DNA of 7,856 nt from Promethearchaeota archaeon (GTDB lineage: Archaea; Asgardarchaeota; Lokiarchaeia; Sigynarchaeales; MK-D1). The stretch is from the NCBI GenBank assembly GCA_016839865.1, contig JAEOTN010000378.1, positions 1-7,856 of the forward strand. The letters run 5' to 3'. This document shows positions 1-6,902 of this stretch, one piece after another. The notes below the pieces were generated by a model. That model worked only from the letters and a program-made list of their open reading frames with translations. It had not been told where the DNA came from and made no database searches. Each line of letters starts with the position of its first letter. Position 1 is the stretch's first letter. The position numbers were made by a program, and so were the translations under genes.

Positions 1-1400
1 CTACCGAAGCTGGTAACAATTGAAAGGATTATACCTAAGGCAATGGAAATCAGAATTGAGGTTTGTTTTGCAAATAAAGTAACATCTAAAGCAATAAATT
101 GAGTATAAACCATTGGACGAATCCAAATATCATGCCCGAAAAATGTTCCAAATCCCAAACCTGCACCTAACAGTGATGCAACCACTCCATTGATTACGGA
201 TTCCAAGAAAATTTGATTATTAAGCATTCTTGGAGCAACTCCTTTGCTCTTTAATAATAAGTATTCGTCGATTTTGTTTTGTGCAGCGGATTTAGCTGCA
301 AACGAACCTATAATTATCGCTACAATTAGAATAGGAACATTGATTATCTGCGAGAAGATACGTAAACGTCTCGACATTTGAAATAACTCATTAAGGGGTT
401 GACTAATCATATCTCTTAAGGCAACCGTTGGCGGTAATCGTCTTATCACAACCTCCTTATCCTGTGTAACAGAAATACTTGGAGGTACCATATTGAAAAA
501 GGAGGTAAAATCTCTATTCAGATTTACACCGTATCCTGATATATACTGAAAATCACGGGGTGATTCAGTTGGTCCTACAATCGTATCAATATTTCGATAA
601 TAATTCTGAAAAGGATGACTTCCATCTGTGAAATCAGAATATGTGAGAATCGGATGTTGGTATGGGAAAATTGAATAATATTCTACGTCATCATAAGTTT
701 GTAGTTCATCTATTTCTTCCTCGGTTAATTCATAATAATTGTTGAGATAAGTTACCGAATTATTGACAATTCGGTATCTATCGAAATTAACATGAGGAAT
801 AAAAGTACCAACAATTGTAATATTTGGGATGTCTACAAGGTAAAAGGTACTAGAATCATGCTGATAGTGTGTAAATAATTCTTGAGTCATATTGACTTCC
901 CAGTTCATTTTTAGTGAGACAATATAGTCAACTAAAATCTCATTTGGGTTTTTTGGGACATCTCCCTCAACAATTTCATAAAACTGGGAGAATCGATTAG
1001 AAGCATAAAAGGATTCGTCAAATTGGTACGTATGAAATCTCATGAACTCATAAGTTGTGTTACTATATATGAATGCTCTATTGGAGGTTATTGTTTGGTA
1101 TCGATAAATTTCGTCCACATCTAAATCTACAGATGCAAATGTTTCCATTACATCCGTGTCGGTACCATCAAAAACTCCAGAACAATCTAATTCTTGAATT
1201 GATCGTTGATGAGTAACTGAAAAATCTGAAAACATATCAAACTGGGAAGAAGAACGAAGTGCATCTCGTTCAAATGCATCAAAATAATAAAATAAACCAG
1301 CGATCATCGAAATAGCAAGTGCCAAAGTAAGGATTGTCATCAACGACTTTCGAATATTGTAAATCGCTTGCCGGAAAGTGAAGGAAAATTTTCGAAACAT
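1..1400 (-). CDS. FtsX/MacB-type ABC transporter permease, partial (C-terminus beyond the window)
   Basis: Open for 466 codons from ATG at 1400 to the window edge with no stop; an in-frame TAG lies four codons upstream, so the ATG is the first possible start. The protein begins with a basic, amphipathic stretch (MFRKFSFTFRQAIYNIRKS), then one membrane helix (about 21-40), a large domain of about 300 residues presumably outside the membrane, and three more hydrophobic segments (about 353-370, 399-421, 447-465). A motif around 144-157 (EGDVPKNPNEILV) matches the MacB-type periplasmic core. The stretch after the second helix (DEYLLLKSKGVAP, then LES) is the FtsX-domain signature. Such permeases pair with a LolD/MacB-like ATPase and act in lipid or lipoprotein handling, export or mechanotransmission; the substrate cannot be read here. 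No partner ATPase is in the window. The gene may continue into a second FtsX module. Family call is firm; function is open. Confidence 0.88.
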   Translation of the reverse strand, partial: MFRKFSFTFRQAIYNIRKSLMTILTLALAISMIAGLFYYFDAFERDALRSSSQFDMFSDFSVTHQRSIQELDCSGVFDGTDTDVMETFASVDLDVDEIYRYQTITSNRAFIYSNTTYEFMRFHTYQFDESFYASNRFSQFYEIVEGDVPKNPNEILVDYIVSLKMNWEVNMTQELFTHYQHDSSTFYLVDIPNITIVGTFIPHVNFDRYRIVNNSVTYLNNYYELTEEEIDELQTYDDVEYYSIFPYQHPILTYSDFTDGSHPFQNYYRNIDTIVGPTESPRDFQYISGYGVNLNRDFTSFFNMVPPSISVTQDKEVVIRRLPPTVALRDMISQPLNELFQMSRRLRIFSQIINVPILIVAIIIGSFAAKSAAQNKIDEYLLLKSKGVAPRMLNNQIFLESVINGVVASLLGAGLGFGTFFGHDIWIRPMVYTQFIALDVTLFAKQTSILISIALGIILSIVTSFG

Positions 1401-1483
1401 GATGGACTTCTAAGCTAGCGTAAAGTGGGTAGTATTAAATTTTTATGACACTGATATTTTAAAAAGTGTAAAATGAATAACAG
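1401..1483 (-). promoter_or_regulatory. Possible promoter of the FtsX-type permease
   Basis: This 83-bp gap lies between the RFC large-subunit stop and the permease start, both on the minus strand. Read on that strand it holds two AT-rich TATA-like stretches: TTTTTAAAATATC (about 1454-1466) and AAAAATTTAATAC (about 1432-1444). The second would place a transcript start roughly 10-15 bases before the ATG. A separate promoter is likely because the permease has no functional tie to the clamp loader, but read-through from the RFC operon cannot be excluded. No clear SD precedes the ATG. Confidence 0.3.
1457..1483 (-). terminator. Possible T-rich terminator of the RFC operon
   Basis: Immediately after the RFC large-subunit stop the minus strand reads TTATTCATTTTACACTTTTT, with a T5 run at 1461-1465. 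Archaeal intrinsic termination depends on T-tracts rather than on a strong hairpin, so this is a plausible 3' end. A weak 5-bp inverted repeat (ACACT/AGTGT, 1447-1468) overlaps it. The assignment is by eye only. Confidence 0.3.
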
Positions 1484-2764
1484 TTATTTCAAAAGCTTTT
1501 TTAACTCGGAAACTGGTACCTCAAATTCGTTAGAGATTTCTTCTAGTTTCATTTCAATCTCATCACTATCATATTCTGTTAAGATAGTCCTTAATTGGGG
1601 GAAAATATGGTTAGCAATCTCGAGTTTAGATTTGAAGAAATATTTTTGTAATCCTTCGAGTGTTTCATTATTTGCATAACGGAATCGTAAATTCGCTAAA
1701 TTAGGCATTTTAAATTTTGTATATCCTTTAGCAATGCGATCTGAGGTAGATAATATAACTCCTCCAGAGACTAAATCAAAAAAGTATGGTAATAGTGAAA
1801 AATCCATCCGTGTCATAATCTGATTCATTAGATTATCGGCATCAACTAAATTGATTAGAACTTCTCGAAAATCTCTTTTACTAGTAAGAATATTGGAAAT
1901 ATTTGAATGAATGATTTTATGTAAGATTTTATAATCATAGTCTATGTTTGATAAAATATCTCTTGCATCCTTGATAGTTTTTTGTTCAAACATGTTTTTT
2001 AGAAAGGAGTATATTTTTTCCTCAATATCTCGGTGAAGGTCTAGAAATTCTACATCTGAAAATACTCCTTGTGCTAAAGCCTGCAAATCATTAATTGCAG
2101 ATCTCATATCTCCACTTGCATTCTGCGCGATGACCTCAATTACCTTGTTTTCGACAGATAAATTTTCTTGTTCAGCAATGTTTTTTAACAATTTCACAAT
2201 AGAGATTTTCTGTAATTTTCTACAGATAAACTTTGTAACTGAGTCATACAATTTTCGAAATCTAGGATCACGAAAGTTACTAGTCATAATAATTGGATTT
2301 TTTGTTTTTTTAACTAGTTCAAGAATTGCTTTAATTCCACCTCTATCACTTCGTCCACTGATTCCATCGACCTCATCAATCAGAATTATTTTTTTTAGCA
2401 TTTTTTTTGGAGTTATAAAGGAGAGTAAATCTGTAGAGGAAACACTTTCCTGCAAGGTTTCTAATATTGCAGTTTCTGTTCTTACATCAGAAGCATTCAT
2501 TTCGACTACATTATAACCTAAATCATTCGCAACGGCATACACAACTGTTGTTTTTCCTATTCCAGGTGGACCCTCCAACAAGACAGCTTTTTGTGAAACT
2601 TTTAGTTTTTTTCCAGATTTATGCAATTCTTCAAATTTTTTTATGAAATCTTTAATCTTTTTAACATTACTTGTAAAACCTATCATCTCTTTGGTTCTCT
2701 TAGGACGATATTTTTCCACCCATGGCAATTCTGGAGCTTTTCTCATATTTTTTCCCTCATTCAT
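1484..2764 (-). CDS. rfcL: Replication factor C large subunit (clamp loader)
   Basis: Large subunit of the AAA+ clamp loader that opens PCNA and loads it at primer-template junctions. Counted from ATG 2764 (426 residues): PWVEKYRP near 14-21, Walker A GPPGIGKT at 65-72, NASD at 90-93, Walker B LIDEVD ending at 133, sensor 1 TSN at 161-163, sensor 2 GDMRSAINDLQ from 218, and a helical C-terminal collar region after about 240. It lacks the SRC arginine-finger motif of small subunits, as large subunits do. Length is within the archaeal range, but the C-terminus (VSELKKLLK) shows no PCNA-interacting (PIP) box. It overlaps the upstream gene by 8 bp (ATGAATGA). A second start, ATG 2746, gives MRKAPELPWVEKYRP and has GAGGG 7 bases upstream; the first ATG has AGGA at similar spacing, so the start is undecided. 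Last gene of the cluster. Identification is firm. Confidence 0.95.
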   Translation of the reverse strand: MNEGKNMRKAPELPWVEKYRPKRTKEMIGFTSNVKKIKDFIKKFEELHKSGKKLKVSQKAVLLEGPPGIGKTTVVYAVANDLGYNVVEMNASDVRTETAILETLQESVSSTDLLSFITPKKMLKKIILIDEVDGISGRSDRGGIKAILELVKKTKNPIIMTSNFRDPRFRKLYDSVTKFICRKLQKISIVKLLKNIAEQENLSVENKVIEVIAQNASGDMRSAINDLQALAQGVFSDVEFLDLHRDIEEKIYSFLKNMFEQKTIKDARDILSNIDYDYKILHKIIHSNISNILTSKRDFREVLINLVDADNLMNQIMTRMDFSLLPYFFDLVSGGVILSTSDRIAKGYTKFKMPNLANLRFRYANNETLEGLQKYFFKSKLEIANHIFPQLRTILTEYDSDEIEMKLEEISNEFEVPVSELKKLLK

Positions 2765-3797
2765 ATTTTAATCCTAAGTCAATCAAATTCTGAACCAAAT
2801 GATCAAACATTAAATCTATACTTGTGGAATTCACGGTATGAAAATCAATCTCAGAGACTAAATCGACGATATCTGCTTTTAAATATTCAACTACGGGTAA
2901 ATTGAATACCTCCTCACATAGGATTTCAATAATCTCATTAAATGTACGATCAAATTTCTTTATGCGAGAAATATTGGACTTAACCAAGTCGTCTTTTTGA
3001 GATAAACTATTATGTAGTAGTGCATTTACTTCAGTTCGCAGTGTGTCTTTTGCAGTCTCATGAACTGCATCGGAGCTTATATTTGATGAACTTGCAGCAG
3101 TTGCCTGAAGATATGATAAAGAATCACCCAAATTCCCATTTGAAGCAGTATACAATGTTCTTATTGCAGTTGTATCAATTTTTATTTTTTCAAGCTTTGC
3201 AATATCTTTAATTTTCTTATTGAAAACAGAATACGGAATTTTTTTGAAAAACATAATATTGCATCTTGAAAGTATTGGATCTATTATTGAGGATATTTGA
3301 TCTGTCAATAAAATCATTCTACAATAAGATGAGTATCTCTCCATTAATCTGCGAAAACCTTGTTGTTGGTTACCCAGCAAGTGAAAATCATCAATAATAA
3401 GAATCTTAAGAGGGTGAAATGAAATGGATTTTATTTCTACAAATGGTTTTATTCGTGAAAAAATGAATGCAGGCCATGTAAATCTTCTGCCTGCAGTACT
3501 ACCTAATCTACGAGTAGGTACATAGGAATTTCGGCTAGTGTTGTCTCTTTCATTCTGAGTTAATGGATCAGATCCATAGACAATTTTGCAGTTTGTCTCA
3601 AAAGCTTCACCCAATACATGTTTTGCAAATAATCGTGCAGTCTCCATTTTATCAAATTCTTTTGGACCAGTAAAAAGTAGATGGGATATATCTTGTGTTG
3701 ATGAGATATGTTTAAGAGATTCTATAATTTCTTCTCTTCCAACAATATCATCTATAGATTTAGGTTGATATTTTAATCTCCACAAGATTGATGACAT
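2757..3797 (-). CDS. Divergent RFC small-subunit paralogue with degenerate ATPase site (Rfc5/delta-prime-like)
   Basis: RFC-type AAA+ protein, 346 residues from ATG 3797. The N-terminus (LWRLKYQPKSIDDIVG) matches the family's W-x-KYRP box. The P-loop reads GPKEFDKM at 44-51 where GPxGxGKT is expected: both inner glycines and the Thr are gone, the Lys remains. Walker B is IIDD (D136, D137) rather than DE; the NASD motif is YGSD; sensor 2 is GNLGDS, lacking the Arg of GDLRKA. The arginine-finger motif SRC (177-179) is intact within DPILSRC. This pattern predicts a subunit that does not hydrolyse ATP but supplies the finger to a neighbour, as in bacterial delta-prime and eukaryotic Rfc5 (human RFC3). 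About 25 extra residues lie between the A and B motifs. A GTG at 3806 overlaps the previous stop (GTGA), but AGGAG sits only 2 bases before it versus 11 before the ATG, so I prefer the ATG. Role is inferred. Confidence 0.88.
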   Translation of the reverse strand: MSSILWRLKYQPKSIDDIVGREEIIESLKHISSTQDISHLLFTGPKEFDKMETARLFAKHVLGEAFETNCKIVYGSDPLTQNERDNTSRNSYVPTRRLGSTAGRRFTWPAFIFSRIKPFVEIKSISFHPLKILIIDDFHLLGNQQQGFRRLMERYSSYCRMILLTDQISSIIDPILSRCNIMFFKKIPYSVFNKKIKDIAKLEKIKIDTTAIRTLYTASNGNLGDSLSYLQATAASSSNISSDAVHETAKDTLRTEVNALLHNSLSQKDDLVKSNISRIKKFDRTFNEIIEILCEEVFNLPVVEYLKADIVDLVSEIDFHTVNSTSIDLMFDHLVQNLIDLGLKYE

Positions 3798-3802
3798 TTT
3801 GA

Positions 3803-4786
3803 TCACTTCTCCTGAATAACGTCACATAATAATGCCGTTAATGCTTCTAATTGTAGCTCTCTATTGGACCCTACAGTTAAACGAAAGTCGATTTCAGCAA
3901 TGCCTTCTAACAAGTTTGGTTTTTTTGTCATAGGGATGGATTTCTCGGTTAATATCCAGTCCACTAGTTGGTAAAGAAAGTTTCTTCCTGAAAAATGTGG
4001 GTCTTGATGTAAAACATCCACGCTATTACTAAATTTTGATTTCAAAACATTTTGGGTATAATCGGATAAATTAGACGGATGCAAATAACCCGCAATCTGA
4101 TATAAACCTGTGATATCATCAGTGTTTAATTGAGAGAAAATTTGTAAAAAGTTGATTGCTTTCCGAAGGTCACCCTGGCTTATTAGATAAAGTACATCAA
4201 ATATCGATTTTGGTAGTTTAAGCTTTTCACTTTTAGCAATCTGTTCCAATTTCTGTAGTACAACTGATTTGGGTAAAAGAATGAAACGAAATAATGCACA
4301 ACGAGATAGTAGAGGATCTATAAGACGATTTTCATAGTTACACATCAATATAAATCGAACATTAGGTGGGGCTTTTTCAATAATTCTCCGCAAAGCATGT
4401 TGAGGATCCTTTGGAATATTATCTGCTTCATCCAAAATAACAAACTTCAGAGAATCTAGTGATCGTGTGATGTTTCTGGTAGAAGTAAATGACTTAATTT
4501 CATTTCTTACAGTGTTCATCCGAACGCTATCACTGGCATTAAGTTCTAATATTAAATCCGTCGAAAAATCATCCCCTAAGATATCATTTACAAAAGCAAC
4601 AGCGCAGGATGTTTTTCCTGTTCCTGCTGGGCCGGAAAAAACCATATGCGGGATTTTTCGTTCTTTTGCAAAATATCTAAGTGCTGCTACTATCCATTCT
4701 TGCCCTTCAATTCGATCCAAAGAAGATGGACGGTATTTTTCAACCCATGGTAGCGATTTTGAATGCTTTTTTACTCGGACAAACAC
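3803..4786 (-). CDS. rfcS: Replication factor C small subunit (canonical, ATPase-competent)
   Basis: Canonical AAA+ small subunit of the clamp loader, 327 residues; archaeal small subunits are usually near 320-330. Motifs in order: LPWVEKYRP (12-20), Walker A GPAGTGKT (52-59), NASD (83-86), Walker B ILDEAD (117-122), sensor 1 MCN (148-150), SRC arginine finger (161-163), sensor 2 GDLRKAIN (205-212), then the helical collar domain. All catalytic residues are present, so this should be the ATP-hydrolysing core, probably in several copies per pentamer. The start is GTG 4786: an in-frame TGA lies three codons upstream and no other usual start codon precedes PWVEKYRP. An ATG overlapping it by two bases is out of frame and stops after five codons. 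No strong SD is visible. The gene begins 20 bp after the acetyltransferase stop and ends in a 4-bp GTGA overlap with a possible start of the next gene. Confidence 0.95.
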   Translation of the reverse strand: MFVRVKKHSKSLPWVEKYRPSSLDRIEGQEWIVAALRYFAKERKIPHMVFSGPAGTGKTSCAVAFVNDILGDDFSTDLILELNASDSVRMNTVRNEIKSFTSTRNITRSLDSLKFVILDEADNIPKDPQHALRRIIEKAPPNVRFILMCNYENRLIDPLLSRCALFRFILLPKSVVLQKLEQIAKSEKLKLPKSIFDVLYLISQGDLRKAINFLQIFSQLNTDDITGLYQIAGYLHPSNLSDYTQNVLKSKFSNSVDVLHQDPHFSGRNFLYQLVDWILTEKSIPMTKKPNLLEGIAEIDFRLTVGSNRELQLEALTALLCDVIQEK

Positions 4787-4806
4787 ATGAATTCAATCCG
4801 TTACTA

Positions 4807-5304
4807 CTAGTCTTCAAATTTTAATTCCATTACTGTGTAAGTAGGATGGAAATTGAAATCATCGAACTGAAATTCATTGTTGATTTTATCATGTAATGCG
4901 GGTTCTTGTGGGAGATTCACTTTAACAAGTCGGATATTCGATTTTTTCAATGAATCAAGTGCAAGAGTCAATAGCCTTTTTCCTAAAGATTTACCTCGGT
5001 ACTCCTCATCTACATGAATTTGTTTGATATATGCTTCTGAAGTTCCGAATGGATCAACTCTTAACTCACTAAATATCATCCCAGCTAATTTTCCAGTTTT
5101 TTTATCAACTGCAACATAGGTTCCATGTCGTTGTAGAGGATCAAAAATACGACGCATGATCCCCCAGTCAAACCGCTTTTCATCAAATGGTTCATCTTTT
5201 TCCTTTTCTTTTACTAAATTTCGGGTTAACCGCTCAATTTCTGGTTTATCGGAATCGGGTAACACCATTCGTAGTTCGAATTCATCATCCATTTCGATTT
5301 TCAC
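4807..5304 (-). CDS. GNAT-family N-acetyltransferase
   Basis: 165-residue single-domain GNAT protein that would transfer an acetyl group from acetyl-CoA to an amine. The acetyl-CoA pyrophosphate-binding motif A is clear: IKQIHVDEEYRGKSLGKRLL (93-112), with the R/Q-x-x-G-x-G/A-like loop RGKSLGK at 103-109. Before it are strands typical of the fold (TYVAVD, then KLAGMIFSEL), and the end (FHPTYTVMELKF) matches the closing beta strands. Substrate is unknown: small molecule, protein N-terminus and lysine are all possible, and nothing in the sequence decides. It heads the RFC gene run, 20 bp upstream of the small subunit, so co-transcription is likely. Start is GTG 5304 or ATG 5292 (MDDEFELRM); neither has a good SD, and TATA-like AT-rich sequence lies about 28-36 bases upstream of the GTG, which would allow a leaderless or short-leader message. 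Confidence 0.87.
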   Translation of the reverse strand: MKIEMDDEFELRMVLPDSDKPEIERLTRNLVKEKEKDEPFDEKRFDWGIMRRIFDPLQRHGTYVAVDKKTGKLAGMIFSELRVDPFGTSEAYIKQIHVDEEYRGKSLGKRLLTLALDSLKKSNIRLVKVNLPQEPALHDKINNEFQFDDFNFHPTYTVMELKFED

Positions 5305-5457
5305 AGTCTAATATCTGGTTCTCATGTTTATTAAAATTATTTAAGACTGCACTATAATCCATTAATTTTAATAGTTGATTGACGTTTAATTAACCCAAAG
5401 AGTGTGGTACTAAATTTCCTTTACCCGCTAAAATAACCGACAAAAATCGTGGAACTT
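5305..5457. promoter_or_regulatory. Divergent promoter region between the GNAT-RFC operon and the PLD gene
   Basis: The region is markedly AT-rich and must hold both outward promoters. For the minus-strand operon, CTTAAATAATTTTAATAAAC (about 5326-5345 read on minus) contains two overlapping TATA-like boxes. For the plus-strand PLD gene, GCTAAAATAACC (about 5427-5438) is centred about 26 bases before ATG 5458, which would give a leaderless transcript; GTTTAATTAAC (about 5384-5394) is an alternative with a longer leader. No convincing operator repeat was seen. Box positions are by eye. Confidence 0.4.
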
Positions 5458-6897
5458 ATGAGTAAAAATCAATCCATTTTTTTCCTTTTTTTTGTCATCA
5501 CAAGCGGTTCAGTATTAAATATGATGGGAGTATCATCAAATACAGTTTTATCTTTTCCTAATTCTGCACAATCCCCCCAAAGTCAACAATTAATTGACTA
5601 TTTTCTTGAATTTTTCGAAGATGATTGGACATTAGGAGAAGATTATGAATATAATTCTTCACTTGATATGGTGCAACAATCCTATGAACGCACAGGATCT
5701 GGATACACTCCTTTTAAATCTGACCATATTAAACAAAATATGAGTATTACTCCAATATTTTCGCCCGATAATTCGGAATCTCTACTTCTTTCACTGATCG
5801 ATAATGCTTCGACTAAGCTGTATATAGAACAAATGTATATTTATAACGAAACATCCACAATTGACATACTCCAAGCTATCATCAATGCTCATGGTCGTGG
5901 GGTAGATGTAAAAGTTATTGTAGGAGAGGATAATGATGAATCTGGAGAAACTGCAGACAATTTAACAAACTATGGTATACCAGTACGAGTGTCTGTCGAA
6001 GATGCAGGAAATGGGAATTATTTTGATACAATGCATAATAAAGGGATCATATCTGATGACCAGGTGCTTATATCTAGTATTAATTGGTCACCTACATCAA
6101 TTTTTTACAATCGAGAATCAGGATTGATTGTGGAATCTTCTTTGGTTGCAGACTACTTTGAAATGCTTTTCGATTACGATTGGATCGCAAGTGAAGTATA
6201 TAACTCCTCAGTTCATTTTGAAAGTTACTTGGTTCCTCCAAAACCATCAAACGGAGGTCCATTAACTTCCAGTCCAGAATATACTCCTAAATTTGCCACA
6301 CCCAGAACATTCACCGGAGAGTTTGAGATAGATGCTTTGGCTTCTCCTGATAATTGTTTCGAAATAGTAGAAGAAGCCATTTTGAATGCTCAAAAATCCA
6401 TATTTATCTCAGTTTATACCCTAAGTTCTCCCTATCTGTTGGAAGCTTTACGGAACCGTGTTGCTGCTGGGCTTGATGTTCGATTGTTATTGGAACAAAA
6501 TCAATTTTCATCTTACGAAAAAAAATATAACCGTCATACCATGTACAACCTAACTACATTAGGGGTTGCTGGGAATTATGCACATGGTAGGTGGGCTGCA
6601 GCCAATAATGAGTTTACATTTCAACATTGTAAATACGCTATCATAGACAACAAAACTCTTATTGTCTCAAGCGGTAACTGGTCACGAGCCTCATGTCCAA
6701 AACCACAAGATGATGGGGACGTTAATGGTAATAGAGACTGGTGGATTATTATAAATAGTGAAAAATCCACTCCTACTCCATTGAATTTGAAAGAAATTAT
6801 CTTATTCTATATACTACCCGGAATTATTGTAGCTGGCCTCGCTGGAATTATATTCCTGATAACAAAAAATAGAAAAGCATTCTCTTCTGTTGTCTAA
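5458..6897 (+). CDS. Exported, membrane-anchored phospholipase D superfamily protein with two HKD motifs
   Basis: 479 residues from ATG 5458; a GTG at 5449 would add three. The N-terminus is a signal peptide (one Lys, then IFFLFFVITSG and a hydrophobic run to about 25, no lipobox Cys). Two PLD domains follow, about 103-245 and 295-432. Catalytic motifs are HNKGIISD (H193, K195, D200) followed by SSINW, and HCKYAIID (H390, K392, D397) followed by SSGNW; both sets of H, K and D are intact. A membrane helix (about 447-469) and a basic tail (KNRK) end the protein, placing the catalytic part outside the cell. Several N-x-S/T sequons fit an extracytoplasmic, glycosylated protein. The superfamily cleaves or transfers phosphodiesters: phospholipid headgroups, cardiolipin-type synthesis, or nucleic acids. 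The substrate cannot be read. It is transcribed alone, diverging from the RFC operon and ending in TAATAA. Confidence 0.9.
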   Translation: MSKNQSIFFLFFVITSGSVLNMMGVSSNTVLSFPNSAQSPQSQQLIDYFLEFFEDDWTLGEDYEYNSSLDMVQQSYERTGSGYTPFKSDHIKQNMSITPIFSPDNSESLLLSLIDNASTKLYIEQMYIYNETSTIDILQAIINAHGRGVDVKVIVGEDNDESGETADNLTNYGIPVRVSVEDAGNGNYFDTMHNKGIISDDQVLISSINWSPTSIFYNRESGLIVESSLVADYFEMLFDYDWIASEVYNSSVHFESYLVPPKPSNGGPLTSSPEYTPKFATPRTFTGEFEIDALASPDNCFEIVEEAILNAQKSIFISVYTLSSPYLLEALRNRVAAGLDVRLLLEQNQFSSYEKKYNRHTMYNLTTLGVAGNYAHGRWAAANNEFTFQHCKYAIIDNKTLIVSSGNWSRASCPKPQDDGDVNGNRDWWIIINSEKSTPTPLNLKEIILFYILPGIIVAGLAGIIFLITKNRKAFSSVV

Positions 6898-6902
6898 TAA
6901 GC

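Noticed and set aside
2130..2516. Open frame on the plus strand within the RFC large-subunit gene
   Set aside because: It lies opposite a gene with complete AAA+ motifs, its product is a Phe/Ser/Ile-rich mirror of Lys/Glu/Asp codons, and it has no recognisable domain.
3410..3565. Mini-intein in the degenerate RFC subunit, since archaeal RFC genes often carry inteins near the P-loop
   Set aside because: The extra segment is only about 25 residues, with no Cys/Ser start paired with an HN-C/S/T end, far too short for an intein.
3797..3806. GTG 3806 as the main start of the degenerate RFC subunit
   Set aside because: The SD AGGAG is only 2 bases from the GTG but 11 from ATG 3797, and the shorter N-terminus fits the family; kept as an alternative.
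4467..4790. Open frame on the plus strand within the RFC small-subunit gene
   Set aside because: It overlaps the P-loop and NASD coding region of rfcS on the other strand and shows no motif of its own.
5308..5325. Tiny minus-strand frame ATG-AGA-ACC-AGA-TAT-TAG just upstream of the acetyltransferase
   Set aside because: Five codons only, with no SD; it probably lies upstream of or near the transcript start.
5458..6897. PLD protein as part of an antiviral defence system
   Set aside because: Defence-associated PLD nucleases are usually cytoplasmic and sit beside helicase or restriction genes; this one is exported, membrane-anchored and stands alone.
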